Shown here in pieces: positions 1 through 5,391 of a DNA stretch of 5,391 nucleotides. The notes beneath the pieces are model-generated. The model saw only the letters and a list, made by a program, of their open reading frames with translations, was not told the DNA's origin and did no database searches. Numbering within the stretch: position 1 is the first letter of the stretch; each line of letters starts with the position of its first letter. The translations under genes and the position numbers were made by a program. The stretch comes from an uncultured Chloroflexota bacterium. Its GTDB lineage: Bacteria > Chloroflexota > Anaerolineae > Aggregatilineales > Phototrophicaceae. The stretch lies in assembly GCA_903904765.1 (NCBI GenBank), contig CAIVEA010000787.1, positions 1 through 5,391 on the forward strand, in the 5' to 3' direction.

Positions 1-12
1 ACATGGGGTTGT

Positions 13-67
13 GCCGCATCGCAAGGATGGGGATATGGGTTGGGTTGTACTAACGCCATCAGTATAG
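13..67. repeat. Imperfect direct repeat, copy 1
   Basis: Pairs with the copy at 220-276. Positions 13-51 match 220-258 at 35 of 39 bases, including an identical 20-mer core, GATGGGGATATGGGTTGGGT (26-45). A variable stretch of 9 bases follows (11 in the other copy), then an identical AGTATAG (61-67). On the minus strand that last block reads CTATACT and includes a -10-like TATACT, but no good -35 hexamer sits 16-18 bases upstream. Function unknown. Confidence 0.8.
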
Positions 68-162
68 AAAAAAGCACCCCATTTCGCATGTGAAGAATGT
101 CACGAATATGGCATGTCATTTGATGTAATGTTATTTAAGGGTAGATTGTACAGGCACGAGAA

Positions 163-200
163 ACAACAACGGTCAGGGTTGGGGGCCTGACCGCTGCTGC
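163..200 (-). terminator. Probable intrinsic terminator downstream of the nucleoside hydrolase
   Basis: A perfect 8-bp inverted repeat (CGGTCAGG at 170-177 with CCTGACCG at 186-193) closes an 8-nt loop. In minus-strand RNA pairing continues without a break to 15 bp: GCAGCAG (200-194) pairs with UUGUUGU (169-163) using G-U wobbles at three positions. On the plus strand those positions would be A-C mismatches, so the structure is directional and matches the genes' direction. The 3' arm and what follows read GUUGUUGUUUCUCG, which is U-rich. The stem starts about 145 bases past the stop codon. No other strong terminator lies between. Confidence 0.65.
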
Positions 201-219
201 ACGGGGCGCATCTTACCGC

Positions 220-276
220 GCCGCGTAGCAAAGATGGGGATATGGGTTGGGTCGTACTTTATGTCGTTCAGTATAG
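220..276. repeat. Imperfect direct repeat, copy 2
   Basis: Second copy of the repeat at 13-67, offset by 207-209 bases, with its identical core at 233-252 and the AGTATAG block at 270-276. It lies between the nucleoside hydrolase stop and the terminator-like hairpin, so it would be in the 3' untranslated part of the mRNA, whereas copy 1 is beyond the hairpin. A weaker resemblance follows both copies (AATATG-N-CATGT at 105-116 and 303-314), so the duplicated unit may have been longer and since diverged. Confidence 0.8.
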
Positions 277-344
277 GCGCAGGATCGTTATCTAACAGGT
301 GTAATATGTCATGTTTCATGTAGGCCGATTGTCACCGCGCCGCC

Positions 345-1277
345 TCACTGAATCAGGCGGAACATGAGCGCCTTGAACCGCGCCGGATCAATGGCGAGGC
401 ACACGTCCGCGTTCGGTTCGCGCTTCAGCAGCCCGAACGGGTCAATCATCACCTGCCCGTAGGTGGCCTCGCTGCGATATTCCACCGCGCAATAAGCGCG
501 AATCTGCCGCGTGGCAATATCCGGCTCCAGCAACACCGCCATCGCCGTCGGGTCGGGCATATCGAAGCCCACCTTGCCCCACGAGTCCAGATTGTACTGT
601 TGCAATGTGGCGTTGCAGCGCACGCAGAAGGCCGCCCGTTCTGAACCTGTCGCCAGCAGCGAGTCAATATCCTGCTGATTGATGAAGGTCTCATCAGTGC
701 TGACATCCCAGCCGACGAAACATAGTGGCATACCGCTGTCGAGGACGATTTGCACGGCTTCGGCATCCACATACATATTGAACTCCGCGACAGGGGTGAT
801 GTTGCCCGGCCCCAAGCCGGCGCTGCCCATCATCACCACCCGCTTGACCTGCCGCATCACGTCCGGCGCTTTGGCACAGGCCAGCGCCAGATTGGTCAAC
901 GGCCCCAGCGTGAGCAACTCGATCTGACCGGGATTCTGTGCAACACAGGCGATCAGCGCATCAATGGCGTGGCCGGATGCTTCGGTGAGCGTGGGCGGCG
1001 GCAGGTTCATCTCGCCCATGCCGTCGCTGCCATGCACAAACTCGGACGTGTACAGCGGGCGCAGCAGCGGCTTGGCTGCGCCGCGATACACGGGCGGGGC
1101 ATACGTTCCGGCGCGCTCCACCGAGATCAGCGCGTTCTTCACCGCTGTATCAATCGGCAGATTGCCGGCCACCACGCTGATTCCTTCGACGTGTACACGC
1201 GAATCGCGCAGCCCCATAATCAGCGCCAGCACATCATCGGAAGCGGTATCGGTATCAATCCATATTTTGCGGGTCAT
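345..1277 (-). CDS. Inosine-uridine preferring nucleoside hydrolase family protein
   Basis: Predicted to hydrolyse the N-glycosidic bond of ribonucleosides, giving free base and ribose in nucleoside salvage, using a bound calcium ion. At 310 residues it has normal family length. Starting from the ATG at 1277, it shows the N-terminal calcium-site signature DTDTASDDVLAL (D8, D10, D14, D15), ISVVAGN (33-39), HGSDGMGE (82-89), LTLGPLTN (122-129), EFNMYVDAEA (165-174) and the late metal-ligand Asp242 in MPDPTAMA. In well-studied members the residue before this Asp is a histidine proposed as general acid; here it is Pro241. Substrate preference is therefore uncertain. No signal peptide or membrane segment is seen, so it is cytoplasmic. 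A TTG just before the ATG would add one residue, but the Shine-Dalgarno spacing suits the ATG. It follows the methyltransferase by 22 bp and is the last gene of the group. Confidence 0.95.
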   Translation of the reverse strand: MTRKIWIDTDTASDDVLALIMGLRDSRVHVEGISVVAGNLPIDTAVKNALISVERAGTYAPPVYRGAAKPLLRPLYTSEFVHGSDGMGEMNLPPPTLTEASGHAIDALIACVAQNPGQIELLTLGPLTNLALACAKAPDVMRQVKRVVMMGSAGLGPGNITPVAEFNMYVDAEAVQIVLDSGMPLCFVGWDVSTDETFINQQDIDSLLATGSERAAFCVRCNATLQQYNLDSWGKVGFDMPDPTAMAVLLEPDIATRQIRAYCAVEYRSEATYGQVMIDPFGLLKREPNADVCLAIDPARFKALMFRLIQ

Positions 1278-1284
1278 CAAACAG

Positions 1285-1291
1285 TCCCCTT
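1285..1291 (-). promoter_or_regulatory. Ribosome binding site of the nucleoside hydrolase
   Basis: Minus-strand AAGGGGA, with GGGG ending 8 nt before the ATG at 1277, is the clearest Shine-Dalgarno sequence in the window. It supports starting at that ATG rather than at the adjacent TTG (1280). It lies in the 22-bp gap after the methyltransferase stop codon, as expected for translation from a shared mRNA. Confidence 0.7.
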
Positions 1292-1299
1292 TATTTGAT

Positions 1300-2037
1300 T
1301 TATTCCGTCCATCGAGCCGTCTGCGCAGCGTACAGCGCCACCGCCACCGCCGCCGACAAATTCAGCGAATCCACTGCCGCGCTCTGCGGGATGGTCACGC
1401 TCGTCCCGCGCAACCGGAACGCCTCCGGCAGCCCCGCCGACTCGCTGCCGAACACCAGCGCAAATAAGGATCGAAAGCGCAGGTCGGGCAGTTGCACCGC
1501 GCCGTTCGTCATAAACGGGTACAGATGATGCGCGGTGAACGCGGCGCGGTAGGCTTCAAAATCATCATAATAGGCCACCCGCGCCCGGAACAGCGCCCCC
1601 ATCGAAGCACGGGCGCAGCGCGGGTCGAACACATCCGCCGCCGGACGAATGAGCGCCAGATCGGACACCCCGAAGGCCAGCGCCGTCCGCAAAATCGTGC
1701 CGAGGTTGCCCATATCGGACGGATTAACCAGCACCACATGGGGCGCGTCCGCCGCCAGCGGCAGCGCGTACTTGGCATACACGCCCACCGCATAAGTGTT
1801 CTCTTTGGGCGACAAACGCTCGACCAGCTTGGCATCCTCTGTGACCGGAACGCCCGCCGCCACGCCTAGCGCCCGCAGGCGCTCGACCCCGCTGTTGCGC
1901 GTCCCGTCGGGATGCAGCAGCACTTCGCGCACCTGCCCCGGTTGCTGCTGGAGCAGTTCAATCGTGGGGAACACCCCGAAGGTGTAAGCCACCGCGCTGT
2001 CACGTTGATACGGTTTCCAGCGCATGCCGCGCCCCAT
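1300..2037 (-). CDS. TrmH/SpoU-family (SPOUT) RNA 2'-O-ribose methyltransferase
   Basis: Predicted to transfer a methyl group from S-adenosylmethionine to a ribose 2'-OH in rRNA or tRNA; the target nucleotide cannot be read from sequence. With the ATG at 2037 the protein has 245 residues. An N-terminal substrate-recognition part (about 1-95, with SAVAYTFGVFPTIELL) precedes the SPOUT catalytic domain. The three SpoU motifs are visible: NPSDMGNLGTILRTALAFG at 105-123, including the conserved Arg117; LVFGSESAGLPE at 194-205; and IPQSAAVDSLNLSAAVAVAL at 216-235, which form the trefoil-knot cofactor site. A TTG at 2058 would add 7 residues but has no Shine-Dalgarno; an ATG at 2025 is the other plausible start and fits the family's usual N-terminus (MRWKPY). 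The TAA stop is 22 bp from the next gene, suggesting co-transcription. The family is confident; a specific name (RlmB, TrmH, TsnR) is not. Confidence 0.93.
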   Translation of the reverse strand: MGRGMRWKPYQRDSAVAYTFGVFPTIELLQQQPGQVREVLLHPDGTRNSGVERLRALGVAAGVPVTEDAKLVERLSPKENTYAVGVYAKYALPLAADAPHVVLVNPSDMGNLGTILRTALAFGVSDLALIRPAADVFDPRCARASMGALFRARVAYYDDFEAYRAAFTAHHLYPFMTNGAVQLPDLRFRSLFALVFGSESAGLPEAFRLRGTSVTIPQSAAVDSLNLSAAVAVALYAAQTARWTE

Positions 2038-2046
2038 TTCTCTCGT
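2038..2046 (-). promoter_or_regulatory. Possible ribosome binding site of the methyltransferase
   Basis: Minus-strand ACGAGAGAA directly precedes the ATG at 2037. GAG (2044-2042) is 4 nt from the ATG and recalls the ACGAG before carB. It is close and weak, but the alternatives are worse: nothing Shine-Dalgarno-like precedes the TTG at 2058, and the GAGAG is 14 nt from the ATG at 2025. Confidence 0.35.
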
Positions 2047-2060
2047 AAACAAAATCAAGT

Positions 2061-2082
2061 GGACACAGCTTGCGCCGTGTCC
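2061..2082 (-). terminator. GNRA-capped hairpin with U-rich tail between carB and the methyltransferase
   Basis: In minus-strand RNA, GGACACGGC (2082-2074) pairs with GCUGUGUCC (2069-2061) over 9 bp, closing a GCAA tetraloop of the GNRA class. One pair is G-U; read on the plus strand it would be an A-C mismatch, so the structure favours minus-strand RNA. It is followed by ACUUGAUUUUGUUU, rich in U but without a pure run. It could be an intrinsic terminator or attenuator ending carB transcripts, or an mRNA-stabilising loop. Its end lies about 24 nt before the methyltransferase ATG, so it could also affect translation of that gene. The terminator label is an inference. Confidence 0.5.
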
Positions 2083-2107
2083 CTACGAATGCCCTCCCTA
2101 TCTTCCT

Positions 2108-2144
2108 CCCCTCTCCTAGCTGTACTCAGCGGTTGGGAGAGGGG
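2108..2144. repeat. GC-rich inverted repeat downstream of carB (REP-like stem-loop)
   Basis: CCCCTCTCC (2108-2116) pairs perfectly with GGAGAGGGG (2136-2144), a 9-bp stem. The 19-nt loop contains a second small stem, GCTG (2119-2122) with CAGC (2127-2130). It lies about 20 bases past the carB stop. The flanks continue the strand bias: pyrimidine-rich on one side (2101-2107) and G-rich on the other (2145-2156). In carB orientation no U-run follows the stem, so it is a poor intrinsic terminator but could protect the carB mRNA 3' end. From memory, similar pyrimidine-rich/purine-rich inverted repeats are dispersed in many GC-rich bacterial genomes; one copy here cannot prove that. Confidence 0.6.
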
Positions 2145-2163
2145 GCGGGGGTGAGGGCGCTAC

Positions 2164-5100
2164 TCACGCATGATGCGTTTGCAGGCTGCGTGCCCGCAGC
2201 GGCTTCTGCCGCAGCGCACGGATGCCGCGCACCGCCGCCATCGCGCCCGTCAGTGTGGTAATCAGCGGCACGCCGAACTGGTGCGCCGCTGAGCGAATCA
2301 ACGGCCCATCGGTGTGCGCCTGCCCACCGCGTGGCGTGTTGATAATCAGGTCAATCGTGCCTTCGCGCAGCGCGTCCAACACGCTGGGCGAGCCTTCGCT
2401 GATCTTATTCACCACCCGCACCGGCAGCCCCACCGCCTCAAATGCCGAGGCCGTGCCAGCCGTCGCTACCAGTTTGAAGCCCAGTTGATGCAGATCACGG
2501 GCGATCTTGAGCGCCGCGCCGCGATCATACGGGTTCACGCTGATGAACACCGACCCCGACTGCGGCAGCGGATTGCCAGCGGCAATTTGCGCCTTCATGT
2601 AGGCATGACCGAAGCTGGCGGCATGCCCCATCACTTCGCCCGTCGAGCGCATCTCCGGGCCGAGGCGCGCATCCACGCCGGGGAACCTACCGAAGGGCAG
2701 CACCACTTCTTTGATGAAGAAGCCATCCACTGGCGGTTCTTCGGTGAAATCGAGGTCTTCCAGCGTTTTGCCGGTGGAAATCATGGCGGCGTAACGTGCC
2801 AGCGGGCGCGAGGTGGCCTTGCTGATAAAGGGCACAGTGCGGCTGGCGCGGGGGTTCACTTCCAGCACATACACCACCTCATCGCGGATGGCGTACTGCA
2901 CGTTGAACAGCCCCTTCACGCCCAATCCCTTGCCGATGCGCTGCGTGTACTCGCGGATGATCTCGGTGTGGTACATGCTGATCTTGTAGGGCGGAATGAC
3001 GCAGGCCGAGTCGCCGCTGTGAATGCCAGCCTCCTCGATCTGTTCCATGATTCCGCCTACGGTGACATTTTCGCCATCTGCCAGCGCGTCCACATCCACC
3101 TCGAAGGCATCATCGAGGAAGCGGTCAATCAGGATGGGATGCCCCGTCCATTCGATATGCTCATCCAGCCATTTGAGCAGCATGGCATCATCGAACACAA
3201 TCGCCATACCGCGCCCGCCCAGCACATAGCTGGGGCGCACCAGCACCGGATAGCCGATGCGGTTGGCGACGGACAGCGCCTCCTCACGGTTGAGCGCGGT
3301 ATCGCCCTCCGGTTGCGGGATATCCAGTTCGCGCATCAGGGCGTTGAACTGCTTGCGGTCTTCGGCAAGGTTGATGGTGTCGTAAGACGTTCCCCAGATG
3401 GGCGCACCCGCCTTGTGCAGCGCCCCGGCGATATTCAGCGGGGTCTGCCCGCCGAACTGCACCAGCACACCCGCCGGATTCTCCTCGTCAATGATGTTCA
3501 GCACATCTTCGGCGGTCAGCGGCTCGAAATACAGGCGGTCTGCCGTGTCGTAGTCGGTGCTGACCGTCTCCGGGTTGCAATTGACCATGATCGTCTCGTA
3601 GCCCATATCGCGCAGGGCAAAACAGGCATGGACGCAGCAGTAATCGAACTCGATGCCCTGCCCGATGCGGTTAGGGCCGCCGCCGAGGACGATCACCTTC
3701 TGGCGGTTAGTCGGTTCGGCTTCGTCGCCTTCCTCGTAGGTCGAGTACAGGTAGGGGGTGTGCGCCTCGAACTCGGCGGCGCAGGTGTCCACGCGATAAT
3801 ACGAGGGAATTACGCCCAGCGCCTTGCGCCGCGCCCGCACATCAAATTCCGTGACGGGGGTTGCCGCCGTCTGGTTCAGCAACTGCGCCAGATGCGCGTC
3901 GCTGAAGCCGCTGCGCTTGAAACGCCGCAGCGTGACCGCATCCAGCATATCCAGCGCGTAGTTCTGATCGCTAATCTCGTGCTGCATAGCAATCAGGTCG
4001 CCCATTTGCCGCACGAACCACGAGTCGAAACCGGTAGTACGGCATACTTCCGCCAGCGGCATCCCGTTATACAGCGCAGAGGCCACCTGAAACAGCCGTT
4101 GCGCGGTGGGGATTTTGAGCATCTCCGGCGAGGCTTCGCTCAATTTGCTGCCGAAGCCCAGAATGCCGATGTCGAGGGCGCGAATACCTTTTTGCAGCGC
4201 CTCCGGGAAGGTGCGGCCTATCGCCATCACCTCGCCAACGGCTTTCATCTGTGGCCCCAGCACCTTGTCCACACCCATGAACTTTTCGAAGTTCCAGCGC
4301 GGGATTTTGACCACGACGTAGTCCAGCGACGGCTCGAAACTGGCCGGCGTGACGCGGGTGATGTCGTTGGGGATTTCGTCCAGCGAGAAGCCCACCGCCA
4401 GCAGCGCCGCGATCTTGGCAATCGGGAAGCCCGTCGCTTTGCTGGCGAGTGCCGAGGAACGCGACACACGCGGGTTCATCTCGATCACGTACACTTCGCC
4501 GCTGTGCGGACCAACCGCGAACTGCACATTCGCGCCGCCCGTCGCCAGCCCTACGCGATCCAGCACCGCCCGCGCCATGTTCCGCAGGCGCTGAAGCTCT
4601 TTGTCGGTCAGCGTTTGCACGGGCGCGACGGTGATGCTGTCGCCGGTATGCACACCCATCGGGTCGAGGTTCTCAATCGAACATACCACCACAAAGTTAC
4701 CGCGCTGGTCGCGCATCACTTCCAGCTCGTATTCTTTCCACCCCAGCAGGCTCATATCCACCAGAATTTGCCCGACGGGGCTGGCCTTGATGCCGCGCTC
4801 GGCGATTTCGCGCAGGTCGGCCTCGTTGTAGGCCACCCCGCCGCCGCTGCCGCCCAGCGTGAACGAGGGGCGAATCAGCACCGGGTAGTTGAGCGTGGCG
4901 GCGGCGCGGACTGCGTCCTCCACGCTGCCCACCACTTCGCTCGGCGGCGATTGCAGGCCGATCTCGGTCATGGCATCTTTGAACAGTTGGCGATCTTCTG
5001 CCAGCCGGATGCTCTCCAACGACGCGCCGATCAGTTCGACATTGTGCTTTTGCAGAATGCCTTCCTCGTGCAGCGCCAGCGCCAGATTGAGCGCCGTCTG

Positions 5101-5376
5101 CCCGCCGACAGTGGGCAGGATGGCATCCGGCTTCTCCTGCTCGATGATGCGTTCGCACAATTCGGTGGTTAGCGGCTCAACATAGGTGGCATCTGCAAAT
5201 TCGGGGTCGGTCATGATGGTGGCCGGGTTGGAGTTCACCAGCACGATGCGGTAGCCCTCGCGGCGCAGCACCTTGCAGGCCTGCACGCCGGAGTAGTCAA
5301 ATTCGCAGCCCTGCCCGATGACAATCGGGCCAGAGCCAATCACCATAATGGTCTTGATGTCAGTGCGTTTGGGCAT
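2164..5376 (-). CDS. carB: Carbamoyl-phosphate synthase, large (ammonia/ATP) subunit
   Basis: Makes carbamoyl phosphate from bicarbonate, ammonia (from glutamine via the CarA subunit) and two ATP, feeding pyrimidine and arginine synthesis in the cytoplasm. The 1070 residues match the family length. Order: carboxyphosphate half about 1-400 ([17 protein letters not shown] at 15-30, GGQTALN at 91-97, R129, R169, H243-TGDSI, Q285, E299-M-N-P-R303); oligomerisation region about 400-555; carbamate-phosphate half about 556-935 ([15 protein letters not shown] at 565-579, R674, R714, HSGDS at 786-790, E839-V-N-P-R843); allosteric MGS-like domain about 936-1070 (T972, T975, K991, N1013-T1014). From memory, residues equivalent to the E. 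coli ornithine site are present (E781, D789, E890, T1040), while the equivalent of the nucleotide-contacting K954 is Arg952. The ATG start is firm because an in-frame TAA lies two codons upstream; the stop is TGA. No frameshift or missing domain is visible. carA is not in the window. Confidence 0.99.
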   Translation of the reverse strand: MPKRTDIKTIMVIGSGPIVIGQGCEFDYSGVQACKVLRREGYRIVLVNSNPATIMTDPEFADATYVEPLTTELCERIIEQEKPDAILPTVGGQTALNLALALHEEGILQKHNVELIGASLESIRLAEDRQLFKDAMTEIGLQSPPSEVVGSVEDAVRAAATLNYPVLIRPSFTLGGSGGGVAYNEADLREIAERGIKASPVGQILVDMSLLGWKEYELEVMRDQRGNFVVVCSIENLDPMGVHTGDSITVAPVQTLTDKELQRLRNMARAVLDRVGLATGGANVQFAVGPHSGEVYVIEMNPRVSRSSALASKATGFPIAKIAALLAVGFSLDEIPNDITRVTPASFEPSLDYVVVKIPRWNFEKFMGVDKVLGPQMKAVGEVMAIGRTFPEALQKGIRALDIGILGFGSKLSEASPEMLKIPTAQRLFQVASALYNGMPLAEVCRTTGFDSWFVRQMGDLIAMQHEISDQNYALDMLDAVTLRRFKRSGFSDAHLAQLLNQTAATPVTEFDVRARRKALGVIPSYYRVDTCAAEFEAHTPYLYSTYEEGDEAEPTNRQKVIVLGGGPNRIGQGIEFDYCCVHACFALRDMGYETIMVNCNPETVSTDYDTADRLYFEPLTAEDVLNIIDEENPAGVLVQFGGQTPLNIAGALHKAGAPIWGTSYDTINLAEDRKQFNALMRELDIPQPEGDTALNREEALSVANRIGYPVLVRPSYVLGGRGMAIVFDDAMLLKWLDEHIEWTGHPILIDRFLDDAFEVDVDALADGENVTVGGIMEQIEEAGIHSGDSACVIPPYKISMYHTEIIREYTQRIGKGLGVKGLFNVQYAIRDEVVYVLEVNPRASRTVPFISKATSRPLARYAAMISTGKTLEDLDFTEEPPVDGFFIKEVVLPFGRFPGVDARLGPEMRSTGEVMGHAASFGHAYMKAQIAAGNPLPQSGSVFISVNPYDRGAALKIARDLHQLGFKLVATAGTASAFEAVGLPVRVVNKISEGSPSVLDALREGTIDLIINTPRGGQAHTDGPLIRSAAHQFGVPLITTLTGAMAAVRGIRALRQKPLRARSLQTHHA

Positions 5377-5391
5377 GTTTTACTCGTTATG
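5377..5391 (-). promoter_or_regulatory. Leader and weak ribosome binding site of carB
   Basis: On the minus strand the leader reads CATAACGAGTAAAAC directly before the carB ATG. GAG (5385-5383) sits 6 nt from the start and is a weak Shine-Dalgarno candidate. TAA triplets occur at 5389-5387 and 5382-5380. The second is in the carB frame, so carB cannot start further upstream. Either could also be the stop of an upstream gene such as carA, which would make the junction very tight, but the window ends too early to tell. Confidence 0.45.

Larger units (their letters stand above)
1..344. other. Non-coding region beyond the nucleoside hydrolase
   Basis: No credible coding sequence, tRNA or rRNA was found on either strand. 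It holds the two direct repeats (13-67 and 220-276) and the terminator-like hairpin (163-200). The stretch 62-170 is markedly more AT-rich than the coding DNA, which would suit a promoter for a gene outside the window, but I could not pair a convincing -35 with a -10 on either strand. The octamer GGGTTGGG occurs three times on the plus strand (37-44, 176-183, 244-251). Confidence 0.6.

Noticed and set aside
5..44. Possible G-quadruplex in the G-rich repeat.
   Set aside because: Three G-runs (29-32, 37-39, 42-44) are close together, but the fourth (5-8) needs a 20-nt loop; copy 2 has the same problem with a 29-nt loop. Not a canonical quadruplex.
61..66. Minus-strand TATACT as a promoter -10 box in both repeats.
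   Set aside because: It is conserved in both copies, but no reasonable -35 hexamer lies 16-18 bases upstream in either one, so I do not call a promoter.
215..343. Shared ACCGCGCCGC at 215-224 and 334-343, perhaps a third repeat copy.
   Set aside because: Similarity stops at the 10-mer, which is low-complexity GC sequence and partly adjoins the end of the hydrolase gene; no core or AGTATAG block follows.
1..344. CRISPR array, tRNA or att site in the left non-coding region.
   Set aside because: There are only two imperfect repeats with a 152-base gap, no cloverleaf could be drawn, and no integrase or other mobile gene is present.
1278..1280. TTG as the start of the nucleoside hydrolase.
   Set aside because: The next codon is ATG and the Shine-Dalgarno GGGG is 8 nt from it, so the ATG is preferred.
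750..1298. A plus-strand open frame of 182 codons antisense to the nucleoside hydrolase (and similar ones at 964-1467 and 1492-1869).
   Set aside because: They overlap well-supported minus-strand genes, have low-complexity His/Arg/Gln-rich or Ser/Arg-rich translations and no convincing ribosome binding sites.
2038..2058. TTG start at 2058 for the methyltransferase.
   Set aside because: No Shine-Dalgarno precedes it, it lies almost against the base of the hairpin at 2061-2082, and the added residues are not part of the family's usual N-terminus.
2314..5172. A 952-codon open frame on the plus strand, antisense to carB.
   Set aside because: Its codons are the exact reverse complements of carB codons, so it stays open simply because carB avoids TTA, CTA and TCA there, as GC-rich genes do. 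Its translation is rich in His, Arg, Gln and Ala with no recognisable domain, while carB is unmistakable.

Overview
The window holds three genes, all on the minus strand and read from the right edge leftward: the large subunit of carbamoyl-phosphate synthase (carB, 5376 to 2164), a SPOUT/TrmH-family RNA 2'-O-methyltransferase (2037 to 1300), and an inosine-uridine-type nucleoside hydrolase (1277 to 345). About 344 bases of non-coding DNA lie beyond the last stop codon. The DNA is GC-rich, the genes are closely packed and colinear, and the layout is bacterial. I cannot fix the phylum from the sequence. The GC-rich hairpin elements between genes and the protein styles are compatible with a Chloroflexota-like environmental bacterium, but that is a weak guess from memory.

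Right part (2164-5391): carB is full length at 1070 residues, with both ATP-grasp halves and the C-terminal allosteric domain. An in-frame TAA two codons upstream of its ATG fixes the start. The glutaminase partner carA is not in the window; if it is adjacent, it lies beyond the right edge.

Middle (1275-2163): a 105-126 bp gap after carB carries two stem-loops, one with a pyrimidine-rich/purine-rich 9-bp stem and one with a GNRA tetraloop followed by a U-rich stretch. The methyltransferase follows. Its stop is only 22 bp from the ATG of the nucleoside hydrolase, which has a good Shine-Dalgarno sequence, so these two are probably co-transcribed.

Left part (1-344): two copies of an imperfect direct repeat of about 55 bp lie about 207 bp apart. 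Between them is a stem-loop that forms 15 continuous pairs only in minus-strand RNA. It is the best candidate for the terminator of the gene group.

Functionally, carB supplies carbamoyl phosphate for pyrimidine and arginine synthesis, the hydrolase recycles nucleosides to base and ribose, and the methyltransferase modifies rRNA or tRNA. This is a housekeeping neighbourhood with a loose nucleotide/RNA theme. I found no phage, transposon, CRISPR or defence genes and no clear sign of a new multi-gene system. The most interesting material is the repeat and hairpin structure in the two non-coding regions and a missing catalytic-type histidine in the nucleoside hydrolase.
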